Shown piece after piece: positions 40,901-55,900 of a DNA stretch of 64,000 nt. The notes below the pieces were generated by a model. It searched no databases, had not been told where the DNA came from, and saw only the letters and a program-made list of their open reading frames with translations. The position numbers and the translations under genes were made by a program. The DNA lies in contig NC_029516.1 of the NCBI RefSeq assembly GCF_001577835.2, positions 117,243,311 to 117,307,310 of the forward strand, read 5' to 3'. The DNA is from Coturnix japonica (lineage: Eukaryota > Chordata > Aves > Galliformes > Phasianidae). Within the stretch, counting starts at the first letter, position 1. Each line of letters opens with the position of its first letter.

Positions 40901-43900
40901 TAGTTCAGGTTCATAGCAGTTCTGAATGGCTAACTATACCTTCATGTAGACACATCCTGCTGCACAGACACACATATTCAAGCTGACCATACTTGAAACC
41001 ATTGGTTGCACCAAGGTGCAACTCTGCTCAGCTGCCCCCAGTAAAAGCTTTATCAATAAAGCAGATTTTAAAGGAAAAATCGCACCATTCCCAGCACATA
41101 TCAGGGAACAGTAACACTGAAATCCTTGACAGAACAAGATTATTAGCTGGGACCCAGTATGGTAAGATTCAAATCTAGTACAAATTCCCCATGCTTGCTT
41201 TCCCTGCCTTCTGCTTATAGGATCTTGGTACTTAATATGAAGAGATGTCCAATATTGCACAATCACGCTTTGCCTAGAGAGAGAGCGACTTCCCTGCATG
41301 AAATCCTGCATTATGAAAGCATCAATTCAGACCAACCTAAATGTTGTATTCATGTTTGACTGTTGTAAAGGCCCAACAGGGGGAGCTGTAATCTAAATTT
41401 TACAAGTGATTTTCATTTCCTGTTAAATGGTACATGCTCACCAACACTTTATATTACCCATGCAGAATAACAGAATTGCAAGGTTTGAAAGGGACTTCTA
41501 GAGATCATCGAGTCTAAGTGGTATTACACCAAGAGATCACTTTTAGGAGGCTGCAAATGGACATATACCACTTCCTAATTACAGAATCACAGAATCACAG
41601 AATTGTAGGGGTTGGAAGGGACCTCTAGAGATCATCGAGTCCAACCCCCCTGCCAAAGCAGGCTCCCTACACCACGTCACACAGGTAGGCGTCCAGGCGG
41701 GTCTTGAATATCTCCAGAGAAGGAGACTCCACCACCTCCCTGGGCAGCCTGTTCCAGTGCTCCGTCACCCTTACTGTAAAGAAGTTCTTGTGCACATTCG
41801 TGCGGAACTTCCTATGCTGTATAATTCAATACAGCTAGTAAGTGGAGGTGGTCTTGACTAGGAAATCATAAATTCAGCAATGTGAGCCAGCATGAGAGAG
41901 CACTGTGAGGGTAGAAACCTCTCACACTCCTCTGCATCTCCAAGCAGTGTGCTGACAAACAGACCTGAGGCTGTTTGATGAACTAGAGCCCATCTGGAAA
42001 AAAACCTGAACTGATAAATATTTTCGGTTGGTTGTTTGCTGCTATACTTTGTTAGGATTAGCTCCAGCCCAGCTTCTGCTGAGCAGGTTCAGATCCTGTG
42101 GCTGGGGAAGGGGCAGGGTTAGAAGGCAGCAGGCCAACAGCTCCAGTGCTGCAGGCAACCCCAAGCCCTGTGCTGCAAATTCTTCTGTATTTTCAAGGGG
42201 CACCAGCAGGGGCTGCCTTTGGAGCCAGCAGCCCAGCTGTAAAATTCCTTCTCAAACAGGATGCACTAGAAACCACAAGGCTCAAATCTGCTTTTTAGTT
42301 ATGAGGATACCTCTGCCTGATGAGGCTGAGCTCATTGGGTGTGAGGTCCTGGCTACATCTGAAACACCACAAACATGAGCAGCATTCAGACCAAGAGCAC
42401 AGCTCTTGCAGGTGCTTATGCCCTCTAGGAAAAAAGATCGGTCTGTTAAAGCATCTATACACATGATTTCAAGTGGCTAAACTTGGAGAGCCTGCGTTTA
42501 GCCAATTAACTAGTCAACTGAGGAGGGAAAAGCCCCAGATGCAAAACAGATGATCTTTACATTTGTTAACATATAGGCTGCCAGCATTCTCTGGCCTGTT
42601 TATTTACAAATTCAGGTTTACTAAGGATGTGGAGGGGAACCATTTATGCTTGTGGAGGAAGCATTTGCAAGTCCAGACAACACTTCATGTTACAGCTAGA
42701 CTACACAGACTGTGCTCAGCCATTTATCTGCTGCAACTCTCAGAGTACAAAACCTAACTTGGTATTCTATCACTCTTCATACCCAGAGAATTACAAAGGC
42801 CTCCAAATTAACATTTAATACTGGTTCAAATTCCACACTTGCAAACATAAACAAAGATGACAGGACAGCATCAATACTTCTGCAGGCACTGACCTGATGG
42901 ACACAGATATTACACTTGTCACAAAACACCATATCGTTTCCATCTTCACTGTCAGGAGACCGGCACACATCACAGATGACATCTTCATCATACTCTATAC
43001 CCAGACCTTCTTCAGTCTCAATAGCATGATTCATATTCTCATGACAGTGTCGCTCCAGCACTTCAATAGTTTTTTCCATTGTGTTTTCATCCAGGGGCCC
43101 GCATCCTACAATGAAGAATAGAGAAAAGGGAAACAGAATACAGTCAGATGCCTCTGACCAAGAGTGAGAGGCAGAAAAACAGGACAACTAGCAAATACTA
43201 CAAATATTACTTACATCAAAAATAAATAACTCTTTTTTCCAACTCACCAGCTAGTATTACCTTCACCTCATAAATACAAATAGACTACTGGAGTAAAAAG
43301 TTACACATAAGACTACACGTTGAAAAAAGCACTACAGAATAAAAGACAGAAGCTTCTATAACTTCTTGCTTCTCTCATCTAAGTCTTCCTCCACCTCCAT
43401 CATTCTAGGAAACACTGATGACTTTCAACATCATCCATAATGTTCTTCATTCTGAAGACGAATCCCTTAGCAAATAAAAATTACCAAGTACACTTCAGAT
43501 GTTATGAAGATACAAAAGTTGCCATCACTCCTTGAGTTGCCAGCACAATAGATAAGAAAGGAGCTCTTAACCATTTCTTTTTATGAAACAGTAAGTAAAT
43601 GCACCGTTAGCAATCCACGGCACCTATTTACTTGAACACTATGCCTACTATACACACTTACCACTAATCAAATGTACCCTAAGCAGATCTACTTGAAAGG
43701 ATTTGCTTTGAGATTGATCCTCAGCTTGCAGCTTTAGGGACACCCTCAGAAACTCTACAATGTTCACAGCTACAAGAAATCTCAAAGTCACATCCCCTCA
43801 ATAATGTCAGTCATAAATGCTGCCACTGCCTGTTGTACAATATTTACTTAGGCTAGCAAAGGTTGGGACACCCATGCAGCACTGATACTAGAGGCTAACA

Positions 43901-46900
43901 TCACTATAACTGCTGGATTATGTACAAGAATACATGATTACTAATAAGTACTAATATTTATTTCTTGTCATAACTGATAAACAGTGAGATGGAAAAGACA
44001 AAATGATTGTTGATACGAAGTGCCTGATGTTATTAAACTGTTTTGGATAATGCCAGGATATTTTTTCACTCCTGTATATAGAGAATCAGAATCTTTCAGG
44101 CAGGAACGGACCTCAGAGGGATTCAGTCCAGCTCCCTGCTCAAAGCAGGATCAACACTGAATCCAGATTAGGTTGCTCAGAAACATGTTTAGTTAGATCT
44201 TGACAATCTCCGTGGATGGAGACTCCAGTCCCAGAAAAGCTTTTTGGTTTTGTGAACGGCACCCAATATGCTTATGAAGCGTACCTGCCTTTAATGTACA
44301 TCATTTGCACTGGAACTCAGTCATGAGCTCCCTCCTTTACCACGTTGGTCTCCTGACACAACTACTTGTTTTCTTGAATGCCTGGAGATGGTCCTTAAAG
44401 TTTTGCTATCTCTTTCCAACAATTTCACCCTTCAGAACTGCTTTGCAGATCCCACTCAGCGGTTCCTCAAATAAGCAGAAGATTGTTCTCCCTAAATCCA
44501 GGACCAGAAGGCTACTTTCTCTCCTTGCTCCCCTCGAGATCTCAGTCTCCACTATTTCATAGCTGCTACAGCCAATGCCACCAGCAGTTAACCCATCCCA
44601 ACTAGTTCTTCCTTCTTCATGAATAGGAGGTTCAGGAGTGTCAATTGACTCTCTTTTTCCTACCAGCCCTTCATCAAGAACCTGCACTCAACCATGGAAG
44701 AATGTCAGTCAAACAGGCTATCCTATCACAGTTAATCCAGCAGTAACTTCAAGATTATTTCCCATAGCTTACTCCCCCTCAAAGCCTTCAATGCCCACAA
44801 CTTACATGGAAATAAAAAATACTTAGAAGGATTTCAATAAGCTAGCATGTGCAAAACCTAATTATTTCTTTAAGAGAAAGGCATATTGTAGCTCCTTTGT
44901 ATTTTGTAGCAATAATATGCTCAAGTATTAAAAATGGAAACATCTGTTTTTCCTATGCAAAATTCTTAACTTTAAAGTCCTAAAACTAATTCCACCTGGT
45001 GTTGGCTTTTTCCCTCCTGTATCAGTCTGCACAATCTGCACATGATTTTGGATGTAAAGAAGCTTTAAGGCATAAAAGGTAAAACAAAACACCAACTGAT
45101 CAAGCAACTCATTTTAAACATTCCATAGCTTTGCCGTTATCTCATTTTTGTTAGCATTTCCATTCGGTGCTCAAAGATCTTTAAGAAACCTCCGAACAGA
45201 CTCCGATTCAACCAACAGAAATAAACTGCTTCTTGAAAAACTAGAATGTGTTGCGAATTACCCATTTCAGTGAGCTCTTCATTTAGTTCCTGGAGCCAAA
45301 AGATGTCCATATCATCCAAGTCATAGCGACACATAGACTCTGCCAATTCCAAAATGTTGATGTAACCTGGTTCTGTAGGCTCTTGGCTGGAACAGTGGAT
45401 ATACTTCCTGGGTCTTGTATACAGTACTTCTTTCACCTTTTCTGCGACAACCCTAAGTATGTAAGGCAAAAAGGAAACAGAAAGTTATATACAACTTTTT
45501 AAGACTCAGCCTTGAAAGACATAAAATACTTGTTATCAATAGCATTTCACATACTTTAAGCTAGTATGTAAGTGAAGCCAGAGTGGGAAAGACAGGATTC
45601 TGTAAATGTCATTTCTTCATATAAAATCCATTAAGGTTTGCTATGTATACAGAATCACATTTAAAATGCAAGCTTGTGCATAATATTTTCAATTTAAGAA
45701 ATGCTACTAGAATGGTGATATAAATGCTTTTGAAATGCACAGAAAGCATTATGCATGAAACTCACTACGATCTTGTCAACTGATAATCTTCAAGACACCA
45801 GCTTTCTCAGGAAACGCTTGATTTATTCTGCTGCAGGGGGTGGGAAGGAGAGGAAGATGCTCACTCTTCATTTGGGTTAAACAGTCTACCACTGTTTTAC
45901 AAACGATACTTTATCCATGCTACAAAAGTATTTTTGTTCTGCAAGAACGACTCTGTTGCCAAGCAAAAATGTACAGTGGAAAAACAGCTAAAAATCATCC
46001 AGGAAATGAGGGAAAAAAATACTGCTGTGTTTTCAACCTTTCAATTATTTTGTAAGATAAAACTTGGTGTTTGCCTAGTACACTGGCCTATGGGAATGGA
46101 AAGACTGACCCTAGCTAGATAGAAGTCAGCCTTTCTCTGCATTTAGTTCAAGAGGCCCTGCATGTGAAAGGAAGCCAGAGAGATACCAAGTGGAACAGTG
46201 CCATGCATGAGAAGCTCTGCATGCCTTCCAGAGCTAGCCCTCCCCAGCACCAGGAGAAAAGAAAAGCTGTGGGAAACAAGGCAAGAGGGAGAAAGAGGAA
46301 GCAGGCAAAAGTCAAGCGGTATCCCACATAATTCTAAATGGACAGCGTGTGTTGTGACTGTTAGCATTATGTTCTTCTGTCACTCTTCTCCACGCTATCA
46401 CCTCACTCATTTTTTCTCTTGTTTCCTTGTGACTTTTTCTGTTCTCTGGTCCAGCAACATTTATAGCCATTTTTTCCCCTAATGTAGTATTGCTGGTATG
46501 AGATGCAATATATTTATTTTAACAACTTGGTACTGATAATAGCCTCAATGGAAATTAAATTATGCTGGCACCAGCACTTTCACTGGACAGTTCATTTATC
46601 TTTGTCCCAAAGCCTATCCTGGCAGTAATACTTCCACAGGTGACTCTAGATAATACTTCCACATTATAACAAACACTTTTTCTGCCAGGAAGGGTTGCAG
46701 GACTACACCTTTATGTTTTCCTGGTCTAAGTACAACGTGAGAGGATGAAAGATCTATCTCCTGGACCACCTCTTTTTGACAGACCACCTTCTCCAAGTTG
46801 ACGCTCTGCACACACACACTATGTCTAATTGCCATTACCTGAGAGATGGCTGCGGAATTGTTTCTGGACTGGCTGGAACTTGGACTCCTTTCTCCCATTC

Positions 46901-49900
46901 CTGTTTCCACGTGTCCGCAAAGACATAATATTCATCGGGGTTAACATGGTGAGAATCCGGTAGTTTCATGGCACTAATGAGATCCTTGCGGAACACCTGC
47001 AAAGAAGACCCAGGGAAGAGAGAGGCATTAGGAAAAAGGGTTGCCCAGAGGAAGCAGTAGGTGAAGCAGTAGATATTTTCATAGTTTGCACTGAAACAAT
47101 GCACATTTGTTGATAATTTTCTTAGGACTGCCAACACACAAATAAATTAATGTGCAGAACCATGATACTGCTCAAAGTCTAATCAGAAGAAGGCTGTTTC
47201 AGGTAGCCAAGATGAGAGGGAAAGGAGGCCTGTACCTAGTCTACTACTTGTAATGCCATTTTCAAACAGCTCATTTTACTTGCCAGTTTGCATGCTTTAT
47301 CCTTACAAGGTAGGATACATGTATTTTTTCCCTCCCAGTTAAGCTGCCTTAAACTGCAATATTCTTCACAGTCTAAGAACAGTTGCCTTAGCAAGGCTGA
47401 TGTATAGGCACTTGTTCATCTCTAAGCCCATCTGAAATTTAGTGGCCAGGATCTTCAAGATCAAAGACAAACAGCTGCCTGTATCACCATCTCTGCGTGG
47501 CACTGTACAGCGATGCTGCTGCTGCACAACAACCCAGCTCAGATCCCTTTAGCAAACCTACCTGGTGAAACCTGCAACTGCATATCACCACAAACCTATC
47601 CATTACAAGCCTCGAGCTGCACCGATCAACCTCTGGCTTAAGAAGATTATGTTTTTAAGAGCATGGAACCATTATCAGTTGTCATAAAGCTTACTTAATG
47701 TAAATACCTGTCAAATAGAGGTGCATGAAATTTAAATAAAGGGCATATGAATCCCTCTTTTGTTGTTGTTTGACTAGGTTTTGTTTTTCTTGGGCTTTTT
47801 TCTCCCTACTGATACCTTGCACCAGTCTAACATTCATTAAAGCAGAGCAGTGATTGTGGCTTGGCATTGGTGAGACATCACAACTAATTAACTGTATAGT
47901 CACAATGAGAAATCAAATCTTCAAAGGGTAAATGAAATGAAAAGGAAAATACCCCTGCAGTAAGCTGTGGAAGGTTGAACTCCTTCTTAGGAAATTCAGT
48001 TTTATAGCGAGAATAGTAATAAAATACTTTAGAGCCAAATACCTTAATGCACCCTTTTCAACTTGACAGCACCAGACCACTTAATGTCTACTGCAAAAAT
48101 TCTCAGCTGTTCTTGGAAATCATCGAGTTAACTGTTACAGCTGGGAGCTCAACCTGGGAACTCAAAAATAACGAGCAACCAGCTCTTGAGGCTTTTGTAT
48201 TTACTACTAAGGAGTATCTGCTTTGCTTTGCATCAGACTGTTTACTGCAACCTTCTGTCTGCAGCCCTTTGGTTTGTACAGAAAACAAGAGCAAGAGTGG
48301 AAAGACCATAAGCATCCGTTCTTATCCAAGCAGCACGTCTACATGTCACAAATAAAATGTGAAGTGCTCTACACCATTTAAAAGGAATTTTCATATTTTT
48401 TGTTACAAAAAGAGCTAGGTTTATGAGGAACACTAATGTGGCACGGTTCCATAGAAATCCACGAGCAAGAAATAATCCACTGAGAAATGCTATGACTGGT
48501 TTAATCATTAGAAAATATACTCCTCAAACCTTACCTAAGGTAAAGCATAAAGTGCTTTTACAAACTACCTTTTCAGTCACGGAAGAAACACAGGAGCGGC
48601 TCACACCAAACCCAGTGTTTTTCAAACACTAGATGAAAAACGCAGTGAAAGGCATTAGTATTCCAACTACATCCAACTACATTGCTTAGCAGCAAATTCA
48701 TCTTCTGATCATCCATTATGTATGTGAACTGTATCATCTCTATTTTTAGTGCACAAAACCCACGGAGCGTGAACTTTTTCTTTCCCTATGCCTGACCACT
48801 CTAGTACCACGTAAGCAACACAAAGTGCTTCATGTTGCTAAAATTAATAAATATTGCTATCACTGAAGGTAAAAGATTTCACCAATATAAACGTAAGTGT
48901 TGAAACCTTAAGGAAAGCCAAACACAGCTAAGATTTCCTAATAATACTTCCCTTGCTTTTCATGCTTAGGTTAAGTACAACTGAGTATTTCCTATAGACA
49001 CCTGGAATTGTCATAAGGACATCCCAACCTATAGCACATCTCATTTCTCATCTCCTCACACACAGCAGTCTTCCAGCAGGGAAATACTCTCAGAGGACAA
49101 CATTTCAAAACTTGTGTCTTCATCACTCGCTCTATACTGTGTTCTGGAAGTAAACCAAAACACCCAGGGGACCCATAGAAAGGTTTCTTATCAATCAAAT
49201 AACTTTTTACTCCAGCAGTCAGCCTCTAGGTTACAGTCTGGGCCTCTCAATGAGGAGCAGACACACATGTTCAGGATTTAGATAGCTGGCTTTTCCTCAC
49301 AGTTGTGTCTTTTTGGACTCCTACAACATCCATAAGGCACTGGCCATTCCTATGGATAGCACAGCTTCTCCTCTTGGCAGCAGCCACCTTCACTTCCCCA
49401 ATTAGCCCACATGTGCAGCAACCACTTGCTGGCTGTACGGCAAAAGCAGTTGCACTTCTCAACGTACACAATACACAAGCCTTCAACTCTATTTTAGCAT
49501 CATCTGTAACAGCAGACAAATTGAGAAGAACTGAGTAAGGAGCATGCCTGGCCTAGGTTAGCAATGCCCTCCCACCCACTGGGAGGACACAAGGCATCTC
49601 ACAAAGAGGCCCTCACCAAGGGGAGCTCCGGCACTAGAAGGCGGCTGGTCATGGCCGGTGTGCACAAAACAGGAAACTGCCCACCCACCAGAAGCTTCCG
49701 CAGAGGTTACTGCGTGACAGGGGGTTGGTTTGACATATTTTTAGCAATTGAAAGCCCTGCTTAGCACTTGACTGTGCTAAGTCGAGTGCTTTGTTACATT
49801 TAGCTGCCAGGAACTTCTAAGGTTCAGCTGCAAACGGTGCAGCAGTTAGTCTGAAGGAAGTCAATGAAAACAGTGTTTGCTTGTGTCACAGAAATAATAT

Positions 49901-52900
49901 TAAGCATTCCACAGAGAAACTCTGAAAAGTTTTTCACGCTTTAAAGCTGAGACTGAGATCTAGAAGAGGAAATAACCTTCTCAGGTCAAGACAAGTACAA
50001 CGGTACTCCTTGTGATGCTGAGCTTTTAAGCATTTGACCACCTATTATTAAATTCCACCATGGTAAGGCCACCAGTGGGAAGCACACATCAGAGGTCTAA
50101 GTGAAGTACATGTTAAACACTCTGTTGCTGTTACAATCAAAGCAGGATTTCTCCTGGATTGCATCTAATTGCTTCACACTCAGGCTTTCCCTGGTGCCCG
50201 GCAGAGCCCCTAAGGAGTTACCAGCATTCATCTCATTGCCACAAGCCTGCTACCTAGAAACAGAAGGCACGCAGTCTTCTGACACAGAAACATAAAATAC
50301 CTGTTTTTAAAAGGCAGAATGCCAATCCCCCTGCCCAAATTCTACCGCTCAACACCTCCAGAAAAAAGTTATACCCAAAATCACCACATAAATAATAACA
50401 AGGAAGCCAAATGGTACTAAGAGCTATTACACGTGGAACATAACCACACCGTATCTGAGCACAGATAGTCTCATCTAATACATCTAATCTTTGCATAGAC
50501 CTTTGACAATGTCTGCTGAAGGCTGCTTATCTATTGAGAATAAAGCTGCAAGGTGCACACCACCTTCCAGAATTCAGTGGGCTCATCTTCCCAAGGTTGA
50601 ATTATTATTGTTAGTGCACTGCAATCTGGGCATTAAGTTTCTGAATTGAGGTACTTCACTAAAAAGGAGTACACCCTATTACAGACAGGATGAGTTGGAT
50701 GGTTTATTTTGTAGCAAAGCAAATCAAAAGCAGAATAAATTAAGAATGGAAATGAAAACACAGTTCCAGGGACATATAGTGACTAGACTGAAAAAATAAG
50801 GTTAAAAAAGCTTCTCAAACATCTCCATAATTTGAACACATCCTGCAGTAAATCCTAATCTTCAAACCCCCACTCACAAAAACTATTTTTAAGTATCACC
50901 CAAGACTCGAGAAAATGAAATATTGCACCTTTCAGTGGAGCAGCCGCAAGTCTTCCGAGCCTCCTTCACAAGTATATATAGGAAAAGTCATGAAATCGGA
51001 TAGTAAATCAACCACGCCTAACATCGAGTCTCTGACAGCATTATCTCATGAACCAGAAAAACGCGCACAAACTGTGTAAGAACACGTCAGGTTTTCCTCA
51101 GACATAAGCTTCAGGGATGAATCCTAACAATCAATTCTTTTTAAATGGTATTAATTAAACAGATATTTAGAAAAATCTGTACTCGTTATCATCTGTTCAA
51201 TTCGTTCTATAATCATGTTTAATTCTCAGTCTCAACAACTTCCTGTGGCAGATGAGCTTCACAGTCTAATTATATGGTGCATGGAAAAGGAGATCCTATT
51301 AATTACAACAGACTTCTCAACTTCTGGCCTCGTTCATATCACCTCGCCCTTCCTTTCCAGTTCCTCCACCACAAGGACAGGCAGGACTGAAGCTCTACCT
51401 CCGCTCTCTCCAGACCATTTATACTTAACCGCTTTGCCTACTCAGCCAGTTCCAAAAGTCAAACAGCTCAGGTTTTTCACAAGCAGGCCCTTCCATGCCC
51501 TTATACATTCTGCTCACCCTTTGCTTTAAGCAAAAAGATCAAAAAACTAACCAGCGAGGTTGCATCTCTGATTTACATGAAAGTACTGTATGTTCTCTTT
51601 CAAAATCAACTAACCCACATGGGCTAAAATGGAGCCCATCAAAATGCACAAGGCGTGCTGACCAGAGGTCTTGAGAAGGCTGCAAAGATGACAGTTGTTA
51701 AAGTTAATTCAGAGTCCTCTAAGGTAGGCACACACAGAAAGGTGACAGTCTCCTGTTCCATTATGCATGGCACACGCCAAGCGATATGATTTAATCATAG
51801 TGTCCATTCATTCACAGAACAAAAATGACCGCTTTCAAACTGCCAAAAGAATCCATTCTGCACTCGCAGTCTAATCTTACAGGGTGCTCCACAGGATCAA
51901 GACCTACAATTTATGTGACAGTTAAACGCCACTAAAAAAAAGTTCCACATACGCGAGTAATGAAAGCAGGCCATTTTCTTGGGGAAGATGAGCTACATTT
52001 CACATGATAACACAGCTGTCACTATCAGCATCAAGGGACCAAGAACTACTATTGCCAAGGGATTCAAAACCCTACTTGCAAAGAGAGGTAAAATACTGCC
52101 ACCGTATACAGGCAGGTTTCACACAGAAAACCACCACGATTCTAACTTAACTCCTTTGCAGTTTTAAGAGTGTGCGAGGACTAAAAAAAATTACATAAGC
52201 TTGAGTGTCATATAAATCTCTTTGGCTCTTTTGTGCCACACTAGCTCAAGGCAAAAGAAACAGTCAGCCTTTCAGGATGGCTCAGCTAATAGGTTTTCCC
52301 TGCAAAAACGATTCCAGCTATTCTGCCATCGTTTTATGCTGCAGCTTCCAAGGAGACAGGAAGCAGCAAAGCACAGGTTTCAAGCTGAGCCAGACGTCCA
52401 AATGCTCCTAACCTGCTACTCCCACACAGCCTACTGTTCAGAGCGGAGCCCCTCCTGTCTCAGCTCAGGTCCATAAGGGGCAACTCTGCAAGTGGCACAC
52501 AGCCAACATCATCATGAAGCTCTGACATACACTGCAGGCCTGCCTGATACCTTAACATTCCTTATTATAAGTAAATGCTAAAGCTAATTGGATAGCAGAA
52601 GACACTGTTTCAGTTGCTCGCAATAGATTACAACCCAAAAGGAGTGCAATAGAAAGAGCTGCAACCTTGCTCCTCAGCATCACCTTAGATCCTCCTCATC
52701 TTCTCTGAGCAGGAGGGTGGGACAAGTGGACCTCAGATCCCACTCAGAAGCATCCCTTCAGCACACATGCAAACATCTGATAGGCACAGCCAGAGAATGA
52801 GCTTGGACATCTGCACTCCAACACTATGTCCTGTCCCACAGTAGAAGAGGGGAGATTTACATTAGATATTAAGTGGAAATTTTTCACTCAGAGGGTGGTG

Positions 52901-55900
52901 AGGCGCTGGCACAGCTGCCCAGAGAAGTTGTGGTGCCCCACCCCTGGAGGGGCTCAAAGCCAGGTTGGATGGGGCCCTGAACAGCCTGAGCTGGTGAGGA
53001 GCAGCCCTGACCATGGCAGGGGCTGGAACTACACAGACTTTGAGGTCCCTTCCAACCTAAGCTATTCTATGAACCTCACTCCACTGATATCATTGCTGGC
53101 ACCTGCTTCCTTCCGGAATCAAACCACAGGCAAGGCAGGCAGCCCTCAGCTGCAGCTGTTTTATAGGTGACCATAAAGGAGCAAGGCAGCTACAAACAAG
53201 TCCTGTGAAGCAGCAGACAAATATGCTAACCTGACTGTCAGTCACAATTCTGCAAATGAGCTTTTATTCGGAAAGAGAACCCAGGTAGTAAATAATACTT
53301 AAATCTAGAGACGACTGAGAAAGTGGAAAAAAATCCTATGTATCCGTATGCAATATAATTGAGAACGCCTGGCTTACTGGAATGGAAGAAAAATTAATGT
53401 ATGAAGACCATGAGCAAAAAAATTCCCAAACAGCTATTTATAGCTTTGACCTTTTAGATTTTCTGCATCACTAACTCAAGAAACAGTCTGCTGCCTGGCA
53501 AGCAGAGGTGAATGAAAGCAGAGCACTGCCAACTCGCTCAAGAGATCCCTTGCTGAAGGGATGCTGTCAACCCGAAATTTCAAATTTCTATCCAATACTA
53601 TTACAAAAAAACTTGTGGAATTACTGTTACATGATTTTTTTGAAGGGTGTGTGATGGGGTCAGCCTTTGCTTTACGCTCTTGTCACCAGTTGGTGCGTTA
53701 ATAATAAATCTCAATGCTCTGCTGACAACAGCGCTTCATGCAATGCACCATTGCATGCAGTCTCCAGCATATGATTTTCTAGGGCTTGGAAGGAGTGCTT
53801 GCTCCCAGCAGAAGATAACACAGGAAGGATAGCCAAGAGTCTTATGCACCAAGGGCAGAGATTACTTCCACTCGCCCAACCAGTCCCCTTCTCAGAGGAC
53901 TTTAATTTTTCTTTTATTTTTATAATATTTTTTAACATTGCAATATTACACTTGGGACACTCTTCCAAAAGAGGATATCTTCTAAGATTCGATTTTTCCA
54001 ATTATTTTCTATAATGGGTAGGAGGGCTCTTAAACAAAAGATTCCGGAAAGAAGCCAGCGTTACAAGAATGATGATGCTACAAAATACACTTGTTAAATC
54101 CAGTGTATATTCTATGCTTTATTCTTCAAAGTTTTGTATTTTTTCAAGTTTTGATAGGCTTGAAATTTTCTCTTGAAGTAGGTAACAGCAAAGAAAATCA
54201 CAGGAGGAGGAACTGAAAACACTGCGCATTTTAATTCCTCCTAGAAGTGATGTAAATAAGAACACCTGTAAGCTGTATCCATGGATCACATTTCCCTAAT
54301 TATTGTTTATACCTCCATACACACAAAGACAGCACCGAGAAAAGGGAAAGTAAACAATAACAGGACAATCTTTAGGAAGAAGAGGCAGAAAAAAGCAAGG
54401 CAGGGTGAAGGGACTGCTGCTAAGGTGTATTTGAAACAGCAAGTCTGGCAATGGGTTTCTTTCTATTCCCATTTGCCCAGCTTGGCAAGTAATAAAGTTA
54501 ATGCAAAGAGAAACATGAGCAACGATTACAAGAACTCAGCAGCCAGAAGCTGTTTTGAGATTGACATTCTCACAGAACCATAATCCTCAAACATCAACAC
54601 CTTTAAAGGTAAACAGCATAATAGACTTAACCATTTTGGCGGCTGCAAACAAGCACTGTGTAGCGAGCTCTGGCCCGTTTTGCTCTTCTTGAAACATTCC
54701 CACAAGATTTCCTTTTATAAAATGAATCTTTGCATCCTCTCCAATTAACTTGTGATGAAAATTAAGCTTCCAAAGAAAGGACACTTCTCAAGCGTTTGCA
54801 CTACTCTTACCAAACCGAATTAATCTACGGAGCAACATCCAAAAAGGAAGCATGAAGTATGTTTGCTGAATAGCTCTTGCTATATGAACTCAAGCTTTAT
54901 TTTTACGCAGCCTCCCACAGTAGTATCTAAGCAGCTAAAAAGCTGCTGTTATGGTACAAAGAATTACTTCTGGGACATAACTCTCAGTTTTCCATTCTAC
55001 AGAAGGAAAGTATGTTTTGTCAGTCTTTTTCTCAGTAACCTCAGGCATCAACAGCCATACTGGCATGCTAAAGGACTCATTTGGAGGGAATGTGACAGTA
55101 AGCGGAGGGAATTAACTACAAGAAACATTCCTCCCATTTGCAGTTATCTGACTTCAGCCCTCAAGAAAGCAAGCAGCAAATATGGAGAAGGCAGCCAACA
55201 AATCCTCCCCAAGAAGGGCAACAGATGGGAATGGTTGCTAGGATGGATTTCAGCACTGCATTGTACATAAACACAAAAGGAAAAGGACTCAATTAGCAAA
55301 TGCAGATCCAGTGAGAGTGGTGATAGGTGTAATAGGCAGGGATGGCAAAATAAAACTTACTGAAGGGAACAAGGCAAGAGAGAGAAGTGGAAGGAGAGTA
55401 AGCACCATTCCCATGTAATTCACCCACTGGGGTATCCCACCATTCTATCTTAAAGCAGAAAGTAGGCACCCTTCTCATACACACATATATGCGAGCCACT
55501 TCCTTCTGTAGTATGCTTTCAAATCACAAGACCAGACCAGCTTTTTCAACATGAACATGAGCCTAAATCTCAGGGGAAGAAAGAACCACATGTCACTGTC
55601 TGCAACGCCTTAAGTCATGATGGGACACCAGAGCTCCTGTATTAGTCATATTCTGAGGAAAAACAGTGTCATGGAGGCAACAGGGAACAAAAGAGTGAGC
55701 TGGCATCAGTTCTAAGCTCACTATTTCAAGGCACAGAAACTTGAAACGACATGACAAAAAACTCTGCTAACCAGTCTTTAAGCTCGGTTCTTACCTCAGC
55801 AGGTTTCTTTTGTTCATTTGCTGGTGTTTTTGACTTGCTCCTGTATTTAGCACAAGAAGAAAAGGAAGTGGAAGGACCTGTTTAAAAAAAAACAAAAAGA

